Shown here one piece after another: positions 26,245-35,344 of a DNA stretch of 64,000 nucleotides. This DNA is from an uncultured Alistipes sp. Lineage in GTDB: Bacteria > Bacteroidota > Bacteroidia > Bacteroidales > Rikenellaceae. The position numbers were made by a program, and so were the translations under genes. Position 1 is the first letter of the stretch, and every line of letters starts with the position of its first letter. The notes beneath the pieces are model-generated. The model was not told the DNA's origin, did no database searches, and saw only the letters and a program-made list of their open reading frames with translations. The stretch covers positions 40,860 through 104,859 of the forward strand of contig URRP01000001.1 of assembly GCA_900550375.1 (NCBI GenBank), written 5' to 3'.

Positions 26245-26970
26245 ATGCAACTATTTTACGCACCCGACCTCACACTGCCCCTCTACACGCTGGGCGAAGA
26301 GGAGTCGAAGCATTGCATCCGCGTGCTGAGACTCAAACGGGGCGACACGCTCCATTTGACCGACGGCCGCGGGACGCTCTACCGGTGCGAAATCGCGGGT
26401 GAGGAGGCTCGTCGCTGCACGGTGCGCGTCGTGGAGAGTACACCCGATTACGAACGTATGCCCTACCGTTTGACGATGGCCGTAGCACCGACCAAGAGTA
26501 TCGAACGCTTCGAGTGGTTCTTGGAAAAGGCGACCGAAATAGGCGTGAGCGAGATCGTCCCGATCCTGTGCGACCGCTCGGAACGGCGTGCGCTGAAAAT
26601 CGAACGCGCGGAGCGCGTCGTCACGGCCGCCATGAAACAGTCGCTCAAAGCCTACTGTCCCGCGCTGCGTCCGCTCACTCCGCTGGCCGACCTGTTGGCC
26701 GAGCCGTTCGAAGGGCGGCGTCTGATCGCCCACTGCGACGAACCGCGCGCAGCGAAACGCTATCTGTTCGATACGCTCCGTCCGGGCGAGGACCTGCTGG
26801 TGCTGATCGGCCCCGAGGGCGACTTCTCGCCCGCCGAAATCGACGCGGCACTGGCGGCAGGCTTCGAGGAGATCACCCTCGGCCGGCAGCGGCTCCGCAC
26901 CGAAACGGCCGCCGTCGCCGCGACGGTCATGGCCGCCACACGTAATTACACCCCCGAAGAAACCGCATAA
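26245..26970 (+). CDS. rsmE: 16S rRNA (uracil-1498-N3)-methyltransferase RsmE
   Basis: 241 residues. An N-terminal PUA-like part (HCIRVLRLKRGDTLHLTDG) precedes a SPOUT methyltransferase with the knot motifs LIGPEGDFSPAEI (about 186) and ITLGRQRLRTETA (about 211-223). It methylates U1498 in the decoding region. It is the first gene of the long plus-strand run; 3 bases separate it from hyfB. That coupling may simply share a promoter. Confidence 0.95.
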   Translation: MQLFYAPDLTLPLYTLGEEESKHCIRVLRLKRGDTLHLTDGRGTLYRCEIAGEEARRCTVRVVESTPDYERMPYRLTMAVAPTKSIERFEWFLEKATEIGVSEIVPILCDRSERRALKIERAERVVTAAMKQSLKAYCPALRPLTPLADLLAEPFEGRRLIAHCDEPRAAKRYLFDTLRPGEDLLVLIGPEGDFSPAEIDAALAAGFEEITLGRQRLRTETAAVAATVMAATRNYTPEETA

Positions 26971-26973
26971 ATC

Positions 26974-28974
26974 ATGCTGATCGTCACACTTCTTCTGCTG
27001 ACCCTGACGGGCGCCGCAATTTTCGCCGCGCCCCTGCGCTGCAAGGCGTGGGTCGCACTGGCCTTCGTCGTCCTGTTCGCCCTCGGCGGCGCAACGATAG
27101 CCGTCGGAGCGCTTACCGGTATCCTTCCGCAGAGCGGGCTGTCACTGCCTACGCTGCTCTTCGGCGAGGAGTCGCTGCGCATGGACCCGCTTTCGGCCCT
27201 CTTCACGCTGCTGATCGCCGTGGGATCGGCGGCCGCCGCACTCTATGCCAAAGGGTACGTCGACCGCTACCTCGACCGCAAACCGGCGGCACACATCTCG
27301 CTGCACTATTTCGCCTTCACGCTGCTGTCGCTCTCGATGATGACCGTCGTCACGGCCGGCGGCGGATATACGTTCCTCTTCTGGTGGGAGCTGATGACCC
27401 TTTCGTCGTTCGTGCTCATTCTCTTCGACGCCGAGCGCAAGGAGGTGCTCAAGGCTGCGCTGACCTATCTGGTGATGATGCACATCGGCTTTTTCGCCCT
27501 GCTCATCGGCTTCGTCACCCTGCAAGCCGCCGAAGGATCGGCCGACTTCGGCGCATTGTCCGCCTACTTCGCCGCACATAGGCCGCTGCCGCTGCTGCTC
27601 CTCTTTCTGGCCGGCTTCGGTATGAAGGCGGGACTCTTCCCGATGCACGTCTGGCTGCCCGAAGCGCACCCCGCAGCCCCGTCGCACGTCTCGGCGCTCA
27701 TGTCGGGCGTGATGATTAAAACGGGCGTCTACGGCGTGTTGCGCACGGTGATGTACCTTCCCGCCGGCGAAGCGCTCACGACGGCCGCCGTCGTCCTTCT
27801 GGCCGCAGGCATCGTCACGGGGTTGTGGGGCGTTCTGTTCGCCGCCATGCAGAACGACATCAAACGGCTGCTGGCCTACTCCTCGATCGAAAACGTCGGG
27901 ATCATCTTCATCGGTATCGGGGTCGCCCTGCTGGGACGCAGCGCAGGCAACGGTGCGGTCGCTCTGTGCGGCATGGCCGGCGCGCTGCTGCACACCCTCA
28001 ACCACTCGTTCTTCAAGTCGCTGCTCTTCTTCGGCGCGGGCAACCTCTACGCCGAGGCGCACACCACCACGCTCGACCGTTTCGGCGGCGCAGCGCGGCA
28101 GATGCCCGTCACGGCGATACTCTTTCTGGCCGGTACAGCGGCGATCTGCGCACTGCCCCCTCTGAACGGATTCGTCTCGGAATTTATTATCTACACCGGC
28201 ATGTTCCGCAGCATCGCCGAAGGGCAGCAGGTGCTGCTGGCAGCCGCCGGCGTCACGGCGCTGGCGCTGATCGGCGGCGTGGCGCTCTTCGCCTTCACCA
28301 AACTTTACGGCATCGTCTTTCTCGGTGCGCCCCGCACGCACGAGGTGGCCGAAATGCACGAGGCGGACAACTACCGCATCGCCGCCATGGCGCTGCCCGC
28401 CGCGGGAATCCTGCTCATCGGACTGCTTCCGTGGACAGTGCTGCCGCTCTTTACGCAGGTCGCCGCAACGCTGCTTCCCGATCTCTACGCCGGTAAGCAG
28501 CTGATGGCAGCCGAACTGCCGTTGTGGGCAGGACTTACTCAGCTCACGTTCGTTGCGGCCGTACTGATCGCTGCGACCCTGCTGCTGCTCTGGGCCAAAC
28601 GACGTGCGCTGCGCCGCCGCACCGTCGCCTCGGGCCCGACGTGGGGCTGCGGCTTCACGGCCGTCAACCCCCGTATGCAATACACGGGCGAATCATTCGC
28701 CGAGGGGCTGGAGAGCATCGTCCACCCCTTCACCGAAGAGGTCGTCGAAGGCAAAGCGATCGACAAACAGGAGATCTTCCCTTCGGCACACGACTTCGAC
28801 ATCCGCCGCAAGGACCGCATCGCGCGGCTCTTCTCGGCGTGGTGGGTCGAGTCGCTCCGCCTGCTCAACGCCCGCGCCATGCGGCTGCGCACGGGAAAAA
28901 TCAACCACTACATCCTCTTCGCACTGCTCTTCATCGTACTCGTATTCCTATGTTCCATTTTCAATATCCTCTGA
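26974..28974 (+). CDS. hyfB: HyfB-like antiporter subunit of an Ehr / group 4 hydrogenase-type complex
   Basis: 666 residues, about 16 membrane helices, related to NuoL and Mrp antiporter subunits. Proton-pathway residues are in place: Glu in FWWELMTLSSF (about residue 138), Lys in GVMIKTGVYG (about 249) and Lys in NHSFFKSLLFF (about 348). The C-terminal helices after a long soluble stretch are as in HyfB/HycC. It should couple redox chemistry to ion movement. It is the first structural gene of the hyf cluster and overlaps hyfC by one base (TGATG). Confidence 0.9.
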   Translation: MLIVTLLLLTLTGAAIFAAPLRCKAWVALAFVVLFALGGATIAVGALTGILPQSGLSLPTLLFGEESLRMDPLSALFTLLIAVGSAAAALYAKGYVDRYLDRKPAAHISLHYFAFTLLSLSMMTVVTAGGGYTFLFWWELMTLSSFVLILFDAERKEVLKAALTYLVMMHIGFFALLIGFVTLQAAEGSADFGALSAYFAAHRPLPLLLLFLAGFGMKAGLFPMHVWLPEAHPAAPSHVSALMSGVMIKTGVYGVLRTVMYLPAGEALTTAAVVLLAAGIVTGLWGVLFAAMQNDIKRLLAYSSIENVGIIFIGIGVALLGRSAGNGAVALCGMAGALLHTLNHSFFKSLLFFGAGNLYAEAHTTTLDRFGGAARQMPVTAILFLAGTAAICALPPLNGFVSEFIIYTGMFRSIAEGQQVLLAAAGVTALALIGGVALFAFTKLYGIVFLGAPRTHEVAEMHEADNYRIAAMALPAAGILLIGLLPWTVLPLFTQVAATLLPDLYAGKQLMAAELPLWAGLTQLTFVAAVLIAATLLLLWAKRRALRRRTVASGPTWGCGFTAVNPRMQYTGESFAEGLESIVHPFTEEVVEGKAIDKQEIFPSAHDFDIRRKDRIARLFSAWWVESLRLLNARAMRLRTGKINHYILFALLFIVLVFLCSIFNIL

Positions 28975-29891
28975 TGACGACGCTGTTGAACATCCTGCTG
29001 CTGCTTGCCGTCGCCCTGTCGATCACGGGCGTCGTCAACCGCACGCGCGCACGACTCGCAGGCCGTCGCGGGCCGCGTTTCACGCAGCACCTATACAACA
29101 CGGCCCTGCTGCTGCGCAAGGGAGCCGTCTACTCGACCACGACCTCGGCGCTCTTCCGTACGGCGCCGTCCCTCTATCTCGCAGCAGCCGTCACTGCGCT
29201 GCTCTTCATTCCGGTGGGCGACCTGCCTCCCGTCATCTCGTTTCCGGGCGATCTGGTCTGCTTCATCTACCTGCTCGCACTGAGCCGCGCAGCGCTCATA
29301 CTGGCGGCCATGGACACGGGCAGCCCGTTCGAAGGGATGGGTGCCAGCCGCGAAGCGCTCTACGGCGCACTGATCGAACCGGCGCTGCTGCTCACCGTCG
29401 CCACGCTGGCGCTCATGACGGGCCACACGTCGCTGGCGGCGATCTTCTCGGCTGCGACGCCCGTCGAACTGCGCTTCACGATCATCCTCTTCCTGCTGGG
29501 CTACCTGCTGACCAAGATTTTCATCGTCGAGCAGGGGCGCGTTCCGGTCGACGACCCGCGCACACACCTCGAGCTGACGATGATCCACGAGGCGATGTGC
29601 CTCGACTACGGCGGCATCGATCTGGCCTTCATCCAGATCGCCGGCTGGCTCAAAGGCGCCGCGCTGGCCGTACTGGCCGCCGACACACTGCTGCTGGGCG
29701 GCGCCCTGCGCTGGTGGTGGGCCGCACCGCTGGCCGTACTGCTGCCCGGGCTGGCGGTAGGCGTCGTCGAATCGACGCAGGCGCGCAACAAACTCTCGCA
29801 CAACGCAACTTTTCTGCTCACCATCGCCGCACTCGCCGCGCTGATCTTCTTCGTGGCGCTGCTGCTGCATCTTAATATCGACATCCGATGA
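28974..29891 (+). CDS. hyfC: HyfC-like membrane subunit (NuoH/HycD homologue)
   Basis: 305 residues from the ATG that overlaps the hyfB stop. About 8 helices; the signature RVPVDDPRTHLELTMIHEAM (about residues 187-206) is the HycD/HyfC version of the NuoH quinone-channel loop. This subunit joins the membrane arm to the peripheral arm. An earlier ATG at 28,950 would overlap hyfB more and is less likely. Stop overlaps the next start by 4 bases (ATGA). Confidence 0.9.
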   Translation: MTTLLNILLLLAVALSITGVVNRTRARLAGRRGPRFTQHLYNTALLLRKGAVYSTTTSALFRTAPSLYLAAAVTALLFIPVGDLPPVISFPGDLVCFIYLLALSRAALILAAMDTGSPFEGMGASREALYGALIEPALLLTVATLALMTGHTSLAAIFSAATPVELRFTIILFLLGYLLTKIFIVEQGRVPVDDPRTHLELTMIHEAMCLDYGGIDLAFIQIAGWLKGAALAVLAADTLLLGGALRWWWAAPLAVLLPGLAVGVVESTQARNKLSHNATFLLTIAALAALIFFVALLLHLNIDIR

Positions 29892-30517
29892 CACTCGCAC
29901 TCGTACTTCTCTACGTCGTCTCGCTGGTCTACATCTCCATCACGGAGCGCTTCCGCAGCTACGCCTCGCTCGTGGGGTTACAGGGGTGGCTGCTGCTGGC
30001 CATCGCACTGGTGCGCTTGCAGGAGATCGAAATTTGGTCGCTGCTGTTCGTCGTCGCCGAGACGCTGATTTTCAAGGCGATCGTCGTTCCGGCGATCCTC
30101 TTCGCCGTGATCCGCCGCACGAAGATCAACCGCATCGCGGCATCGGGCACATCGCAGTTCAACTCGCTGGTCTATTCGCTCGCGGCGCTCGTGGCGAGCA
30201 TCTCGGTCACCTACTGCATCGCCGAGGAGTCAATCGACCTCGTCTTCTTCGGCGTGGCGCTCTACGCCCTGCTGAGCGGACTGATCCTCATCGTCGTGCG
30301 TACGCGCATCTTCTCGCACATGGTGGGATTTCTGGTCATCGAGAACGGTGTCTTCCTCTTCTCGATGGCCGTGGGGGTCGAAATGCCCTCGATGATCGAA
30401 ATCGCCATCATGCTCGACATCCTCATCTCGATCCTCATGCTCGGACTCTTCCTCACCAAGATCGGCGCCCGCTTCCGCATCGGCGACACCGATCTGCTGA
30501 CCAACGTAAAAGACTGA
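29888..30517 (+). CDS. hyfE: HyfE-like membrane subunit
   Basis: 209 residues, about 7 helices, with charged residues inside membrane segments (VVAETLIFKAIVVP; FLVIENGVFLFS). HyfE combines a NuoK-like core with extra helices. It overlaps hyfC by 4 bases and precedes hyfF by 7, consistent with stoichiometric assembly. Confidence 0.88.
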   Translation: MTLALVLLYVVSLVYISITERFRSYASLVGLQGWLLLAIALVRLQEIEIWSLLFVVAETLIFKAIVVPAILFAVIRRTKINRIAASGTSQFNSLVYSLAALVASISVTYCIAEESIDLVFFGVALYALLSGLILIVVRTRIFSHMVGFLVIENGVFLFSMAVGVEMPSMIEIAIMLDILISILMLGLFLTKIGARFRIGDTDLLTNVKD

Positions 30518-30524
30518 CCCACGT

Positions 30525-31922
30525 ATGATCGCACTCTACTTTCTGCTCTCCGCTCTGATTGCTTTGGCCGCAGCCTTCGCGCCGCAGCGCCGCACGGTCA
30601 AATGGCTGGGCGCCGCTTTCTATCTCGTCCAGCTGCTGCTGGCTGCCTTCATCGTCGTCCGAGGCTACGGCGAGATATCGTCGCAGTTCTTCCGCTTCGA
30701 CGCAGCGGGCACGCTCTTTTTCGTGCTGCTGACGGTCGTCTCGGCCTTCGTCTTCGTCCACTCGTGCGTCTACCTGCGCGACAACCCGCTCAAGGAGTAT
30801 CGCCTCTACTTTACGCTGCTCATGCTGCTCACGACTGCCATCACGGGCGTCTACTTCGCCTGCAACATCGCCGTGACGTGGATCTTCCTCGAAGCCACGA
30901 CGCTCTGTGCCGCCGGCATCGTCTACCACCGCCGCACGGAGCAGGCGCTCGAAGCGACATGGAAATACATCTTCGTCTGCTCGGTGGGCATCGCCACGGC
31001 CTATCTGGGCATCCTGCTGCTCTCGTCGCTGGGCGACGGCTCGCTGCGCTACGAGGAGCTGGCGCGCAGCGTCGGCAGCGGCAACCCGCTCTACCTGAAG
31101 ATCGCCTTTCTGCTGATTCTCTGCGGATACAGTTGCAAGATGGAGATTTTCCCGCTCTACACCATCGGCGTCGACGCCAACTTCGCTGCACCGGCACCGG
31201 CATCGGCCCTGATTTCGACGGGGCTGGTCAACGCGGGTTTTCTGGCCGTCCTGCGCGTCTACCGCATCATGGAGCAGACCGAAGCGATCGGCTGGGTACG
31301 CAACGTGCTGCTACTGACGGGCATCCTCTCGCTGGCCGTCGGAGCACTGTTCCTGCGGCGCACGAACAACTACAAACGCTTCCTCTCCTACTCGACGGTC
31401 GAGAACATGGGCATCGCCGCGATCGGACTGGGCATCGGCGGCATCGGCGTCTGGGCGGCCGTGTTCCACGTCGTTTGCCACACGCTGGTCAAGAGCAGCC
31501 TCTTCCTGCAAATGGCCGTCGTGCGGCGCATCTACAACGGCTACCGGATCAACCGCATCGGTGACTACATCCGCATCAACCCCACGGGGGCCGTCGGACT
31601 GCTCGTCGGCATGGCCGTGCTGCTGGCCTTCCCGCCCTCGCCGTTCTTCGTCTCGGAGGTGATGCTCTTCCGCGAGGTCATCGCCGGCGGACGGTGGTGG
31701 CTGGCCGGTGTCATGCTCCTGTTGCTCTGCATCGTCATCTACTCGGTCTGCTACCGCATCGTCAAACTCTGCTACCAGCCCAATCAGGACGAACTGCACC
31801 CCGCACCGGCACGCAACGCCCTGTCGTGGGCGGCTTTTTCGCTGCTGGCCGCAGCGATGGTCGTCGGCATCTGGCAGCCCGCGCTGCTTCAACAACTCAT
31901 CGATCAAATCGTTTCGCTATAA
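30525..31922 (+). CDS. hyfF: HyfF-like antiporter subunit
   Basis: 465 residues, about 14 helices, of the NuoN/MrpD-type antiporter family. The conserved regions are TWIFLEATTLCAAG (Glu, about residue 124), YSCKMEIFPLYTIGVDANFAAPAPASALISTG, and FLSYSTVENMGIAAIG. With hyfB it makes two antiporter-like subunits; a separate hyfD is absent. It overlaps the large-subunit start by one base (TAATG). Confidence 0.9.
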   Translation: MIALYFLLSALIALAAAFAPQRRTVKWLGAAFYLVQLLLAAFIVVRGYGEISSQFFRFDAAGTLFFVLLTVVSAFVFVHSCVYLRDNPLKEYRLYFTLLMLLTTAITGVYFACNIAVTWIFLEATTLCAAGIVYHRRTEQALEATWKYIFVCSVGIATAYLGILLLSSLGDGSLRYEELARSVGSGNPLYLKIAFLLILCGYSCKMEIFPLYTIGVDANFAAPAPASALISTGLVNAGFLAVLRVYRIMEQTEAIGWVRNVLLLTGILSLAVGALFLRRTNNYKRFLSYSTVENMGIAAIGLGIGGIGVWAAVFHVVCHTLVKSSLFLQMAVVRRIYNGYRINRIGDYIRINPTGAVGLLVGMAVLLAFPPSPFFVSEVMLFREVIAGGRWWLAGVMLLLLCIVIYSVCYRIVKLCYQPNQDELHPAPARNALSWAAFSLLAAAMVVGIWQPALLQQLIDQIVSL

Positions 31923-33439
31923 TGCACTACTACGTCACAGACAACCGCGCGGCGTGCGTGCCGCTGAGCGAGATCCCGACCATCGGCTATGCCGAACTCT
32001 ACGAAGACCTCGCGGAGCGTCTCGCCGACGAACGCTACCACATCGGCCACTACTTCGCGCTACCCGACGGCGACGTGCTTCGGGCCTACTGCCTCGTGCT
32101 GGACGACGCTGAGCACCGCGTACTCGTCGCCTCGTATGCGATCGGCTACTACGACACGCCGCTGCTGCCCTCGCTCACGGCGCGACATGCACAGGCGCAC
32201 CCCTTCGAGCGCGAGATCACCGAACGCTACGGCATCCGATTCTCCGACATGCCGTGGGACAAACCTTTGCGCTTCCCCTTCGACCGCTGCGACCGCAGCC
32301 GTTCGATCGACAACTACCCCTTCTACACGATCGAGGGGGCCTCGCTGCACGAGGTGAACGTCGGCCCGATCCACGCCGGCATCATCGAACCGGGCGCCTT
32401 CCGCTTCATCTGCAACGGCGAGCAGGTGCTCCACCTCGAAATCGCGCTGGGCTACCAGCACCGCGGCGTGGAACGGACGATGACGGCCGACGACAACGTG
32501 CTGCGTCAGACGCTCGTGGCCGAGAGCATCGCGGGCGACAGCGCCGTGGCGCACGCCACGGCCTACGCGCAGCTGCGCGAGAAGCTGGCCGGAAAGGAGG
32601 GTACGCCGACGCCGCTCGACCGCGAGCGCGCCATCGCGCTCGAACTCGAACGTATGGCCATGCACATCGCCGACACGGGCGCACTCTGCATGGACGTGGG
32701 CTATCAACTGGGGCAGGTCGCCTGCGAGGCGCTGCGCACCGTGACGATCAACACCACGCAGGCGTGGTGCGGCAACCGCTTCGGCAAGGGGCTGATCCGC
32801 CCCTTCGGGACGAACCATCCGCTCACGGGCGCGACGATCGAGCTGGTGCGACGCAACGTCGCTGACGTCCGTCGCCGTTACGATGAGGTGCGGCACGACA
32901 TCAAGTCGTCGCCGTCGCTGCTCTCGCGCTACGAACAGTGCGGCATTGTCCCGCGCAGCGAGATGGCACGCATCGGCGGCGTAGGCTCCGCCGCACGCGC
33001 GTCGGGACTCGCACGCGACCTCCGCACGTCGCACCCGTGGGGCGTCTACAGCGGAGAGATCGTCCACGAGCCCGTTGTCAAGCCGCAGGGCGACGTCATG
33101 GCGCGGTTGATGCTGCGCTGCCGTGAAACGCTCCAGTCGGCCGACTACGTTCTGCGGCTGCTCGACGCCTGCGACCCTGCGGCAACGCTTCCCGCGCCCG
33201 ACTATGTGCCAGAAACGACGCCCGACGCACTGGCCTTCGGACTCGTCGAAGGGTGTCGCGGCGAGATCTGCCATGCGGCGCTGACCGACGCGCAGGGAGT
33301 CCTGCGCTGTTACAAGATCAAGGACCCGAGTCTCCACAACTGGCTGGCGCTGGCACTGGCCGTGCGCGGCGAGGGAATCTCGGACTTCCCGATCTGCAAC
33401 AAGAGTTTCAACCTCTCCTACTGCGGACACGACCTATAA
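31922..33439 (+). CDS. hyfG: HyfG-like large subunit without the NiFe ligands
   Basis: 505 residues, a fusion of a NuoC-like domain (about 1-130) and a NuoD / hydrogenase-large-subunit domain (about 140-505). The fold is clear: LELERMAMHIADTGALCMDVGY and HPWGVYSGEIV. However, the first nickel motif, CGIC in hydrogenases, reads A204-G-D-S207, and the last, DPCxxC, reads FNLSYC (496-501), so three of four cysteines are gone. It cannot hold a NiFe centre. This is the hallmark of energy-converting hydrogenase-related (Ehr) complexes, whose substrate is unknown. Start is the ATG overlapping the hyfF stop. Confidence 0.88.
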   Translation: MHYYVTDNRAACVPLSEIPTIGYAELYEDLAERLADERYHIGHYFALPDGDVLRAYCLVLDDAEHRVLVASYAIGYYDTPLLPSLTARHAQAHPFEREITERYGIRFSDMPWDKPLRFPFDRCDRSRSIDNYPFYTIEGASLHEVNVGPIHAGIIEPGAFRFICNGEQVLHLEIALGYQHRGVERTMTADDNVLRQTLVAESIAGDSAVAHATAYAQLREKLAGKEGTPTPLDRERAIALELERMAMHIADTGALCMDVGYQLGQVACEALRTVTINTTQAWCGNRFGKGLIRPFGTNHPLTGATIELVRRNVADVRRRYDEVRHDIKSSPSLLSRYEQCGIVPRSEMARIGGVGSAARASGLARDLRTSHPWGVYSGEIVHEPVVKPQGDVMARLMLRCRETLQSADYVLRLLDACDPAATLPAPDYVPETTPDALAFGLVEGCRGEICHAALTDAQGVLRCYKIKDPSLHNWLALALAVRGEGISDFPICNKSFNLSYCGHDL

Positions 33440-33450
33440 AGAAAAAGCGT

Positions 33451-34221
33451 ATGATCCTACCTAAATTCATCGTCCGGCGCAGTCACGGACGGCAGTATAT
33501 TCCCGATCTGGACGCGGTTTGTCTGACCGAAACGTTTCGCGGCCGCCCCGTGCTGAGCGAACCGGCCGACGACGGCGACCGCGTGGCGTTGGAGTGCGCC
33601 GCAGCGATCTGTCCCACGCGCGCGATCGCCGCAGCCCCTTTCACGCTCGATCTGGGGCGCTGCCTCTTCTGCGGCGAGTGCGCCCGCATCGCGCCCCGCA
33701 GCATCCGCTTTACGAACGACTACCGCATCGGATCGCCCACGCGCGAAGGGCTTCTGCTCGCACCGGGTATGGAGCGCGTACCGTTCGACCCCGCCGCCGT
33801 GCGCGAAGAGATCGTAAAAACCTTCGGCCATGCGCTCAAACTGCGGCAGGTATCGGCCGGCGGCGACGCATCGGTCGAAATGGAGTTGAACGCCACGGGG
33901 AACGTCAACTTCGACTTCGGTCGCTGCGGCGTCGAGTTCACCGCCTCGCCCCGCCATGCCGACGGCGTGGTCCTCACTGGTCCCGTGACTGCGAACATGG
34001 CCGAAGCGCTCGAAATCTGCTACGACGCCGTGGCCGAACCCAAACTGCTGGTCGTCTGCGGCTCGGAAGCCTGTTCGGGAGGACTCTACGCCGCGAGCCG
34101 TGCCGTCGACCGTTCGTTCTTCGAACGTCACCGCGTCGACCTGTGGCTGCCCGGCGCCCCGACCCATCCGATGACCTTCATCGACGGCATCCGTACCCTG
34201 CTTCGCAAAAAACAACGCTGA
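33451..34221 (+). CDS. HyfI-like small subunit fused to a ferredoxin domain, proximal cluster ligands missing
   Basis: 256 residues. The N-terminal part (about 1-90) is a ferredoxin-like HyfH domain with one plausible [4Fe-4S] site (C71, C74, C77 with C54 of ICP). The C-terminal part is NuoB/HycG-like (SPRHADGVVLTGPVT, 166-180; PGAPTHP, 234-240). In active relatives CNGC and PGCPP bind the proximal cluster; here the first reads A148-T-G-N151 and the second has A236 for Cys. So the cluster nearest the former active site is probably absent. A HyfH-HyfI fusion is itself unusual. Its start is 11 bases after the hyfG stop; chrA1 starts 1 base after its stop. Confidence 0.82.
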   Translation: MILPKFIVRRSHGRQYIPDLDAVCLTETFRGRPVLSEPADDGDRVALECAAAICPTRAIAAAPFTLDLGRCLFCGECARIAPRSIRFTNDYRIGSPTREGLLLAPGMERVPFDPAAVREEIVKTFGHALKLRQVSAGGDASVEMELNATGNVNFDFGRCGVEFTASPRHADGVVLTGPVTANMAEALEICYDAVAEPKLLVVCGSEACSGGLYAASRAVDRSFFERHRVDLWLPGAPTHPMTFIDGIRTLLRKKQR

Positions 34222-34222
34222 T

Positions 34223-34765
34223 ATGACCTCTTTATTCGCCCTTTTCCGATCGTTCTTCAAGATCGGGCTCTTCACCTTCGGCGGCGGCTACGCCATGATT
34301 CCGCTCATCGAGGCGGAGATCATCGACCGCCGAGGCTGGCTCGCCCGCGACGAATTCATGGAGCTGCTGACGCTCGCGCAGTCAGCACCCGGCCCGATCG
34401 CCATCAACACGTCGGTATTTATCGGCTACAAGATGCGCGGCGTTGCAGGAGCGGCGGCGGCCGTATGCGGCGCCGTACTCCCGTCGTTCTCGATTATTCT
34501 GGTCATTGCGATCTTTTTCGCCCAAGTGCGCCATAACGTCGTGGTCGACGCAGCGTTCAAGGGGATGCGTCCGGCCGTCGTGGCACTGATCGTCGTGCCG
34601 ACGATCTCGCTGGCACGCGGGATGCACCCTGCACTGATCGTCGTAGCGGTCGCTACAGCACTGATTATATGGAAGTTCGGTTTCTCGCCGATCTGGCTGA
34701 TCGTCGCCGGTGCAGCGGCCGGTATTCTGTGGACGGTGAAACTCGGAAAGGAGGTGCGGCGATGA
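34223..34765 (+). CDS. chrA1: Chromate-transporter family protein, half A
   Basis: 180 residues with the CHR domain signature FFKIGLFTFGGGYAMIPLIE near the N-terminus and SAPGPIAINTSVFIGYKMRG (about 53-72). Short CHR proteins work as pairs with opposite topology. They expel or import anions such as chromate or sulfate. It starts one base after the hyfI-like gene and overlaps the second half by 4 bases. Whether it belongs functionally to the Ehr complex is unknown. Confidence 0.88.
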   Translation: MTSLFALFRSFFKIGLFTFGGGYAMIPLIEAEIIDRRGWLARDEFMELLTLAQSAPGPIAINTSVFIGYKMRGVAGAAAAVCGAVLPSFSIILVIAIFFAQVRHNVVVDAAFKGMRPAVVALIVVPTISLARGMHPALIVVAVATALIIWKFGFSPIWLIVAGAAAGILWTVKLGKEVRR

Positions 34766-35340
34766 TTTACCTGCAACTCTTCATCAGTTATCTGAAAATC
34801 GGATTCTTCGGTTTCGGCGGCGGCTATGCGATGCTGTCGCTCATCCAGAACGAAGTGGTCGTACAGCACACGTGGATGACCAACACCGAATTCGCCGACA
34901 TTGTAGCCGTTTCGCAAATGACGCCCGGGCCGATCGCCATCAATTCGGCGACCTACGTAGGGTATACCGTCGGCTGTCAGGCCGGCACGGGATGCTGGTG
35001 CGGCATTCTGGGATCGGTGATCGCCACCTTCGCCGTCTGTCTGCCGTCGTTGACGGTGATGCTGCTGCTGACGCGATTTTTTCTGAAACTCAAAGGGAAT
35101 AAGTACATCGAGGGCGCGATGGCCGGCATGAAACCCGTCGTCATCGGCATGATCGCCGCAGCGGCCCTACTGCTGATCTTTCCCAAGACCGACGAAGGAG
35201 CGAGCTTCATCGACGGCTGGAGCTGGCTGCTCTTCGGTCTCTGTTTCGCGGGATCGGTGCGCAAACTGAACCCGATCCTGCTGATTCTCCTCTCGGCCGC
35301 AGCAGGCATCGCGATCTACTACGTCCCGACGGTCGTCTGA
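34762..35340 (+). CDS. chrA2: Chromate-transporter family protein, half B
   Basis: 192 residues from the ATG inside the ATGA overlap, preceded by a GGAGG (34,750-34,754), which is unusual in Bacteroidetes and supports this start over the upstream ATG at 34,669. The same CHR signature is seen: SYLKIGFFGFGGGYAMLSLI and MTPGPIAINSATYVGY. It pairs with the preceding gene. It ends 4 bases before a convergent minus-strand gene. Confidence 0.88.
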   Translation: MIYLQLFISYLKIGFFGFGGGYAMLSLIQNEVVVQHTWMTNTEFADIVAVSQMTPGPIAINSATYVGYTVGCQAGTGCWCGILGSVIATFAVCLPSLTVMLLLTRFFLKLKGNKYIEGAMAGMKPVVIGMIAAAALLLIFPKTDEGASFIDGWSWLLFGLCFAGSVRKLNPILLILLSAAAGIAIYYVPTVV

Positions 35341-35344
35341 GGGG

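Noticed and set aside
31922..33439. Active [NiFe] hydrogenase
   Set aside because: Three of the four nickel-binding cysteines are absent, so a hydrogenase call by overall similarity would be wrong.
34669..34761. Upstream start for the second CHR half
   Set aside because: It would overlap chrA1 by 97 bases; the ATGA overlap with a GGAGG before it is far better.
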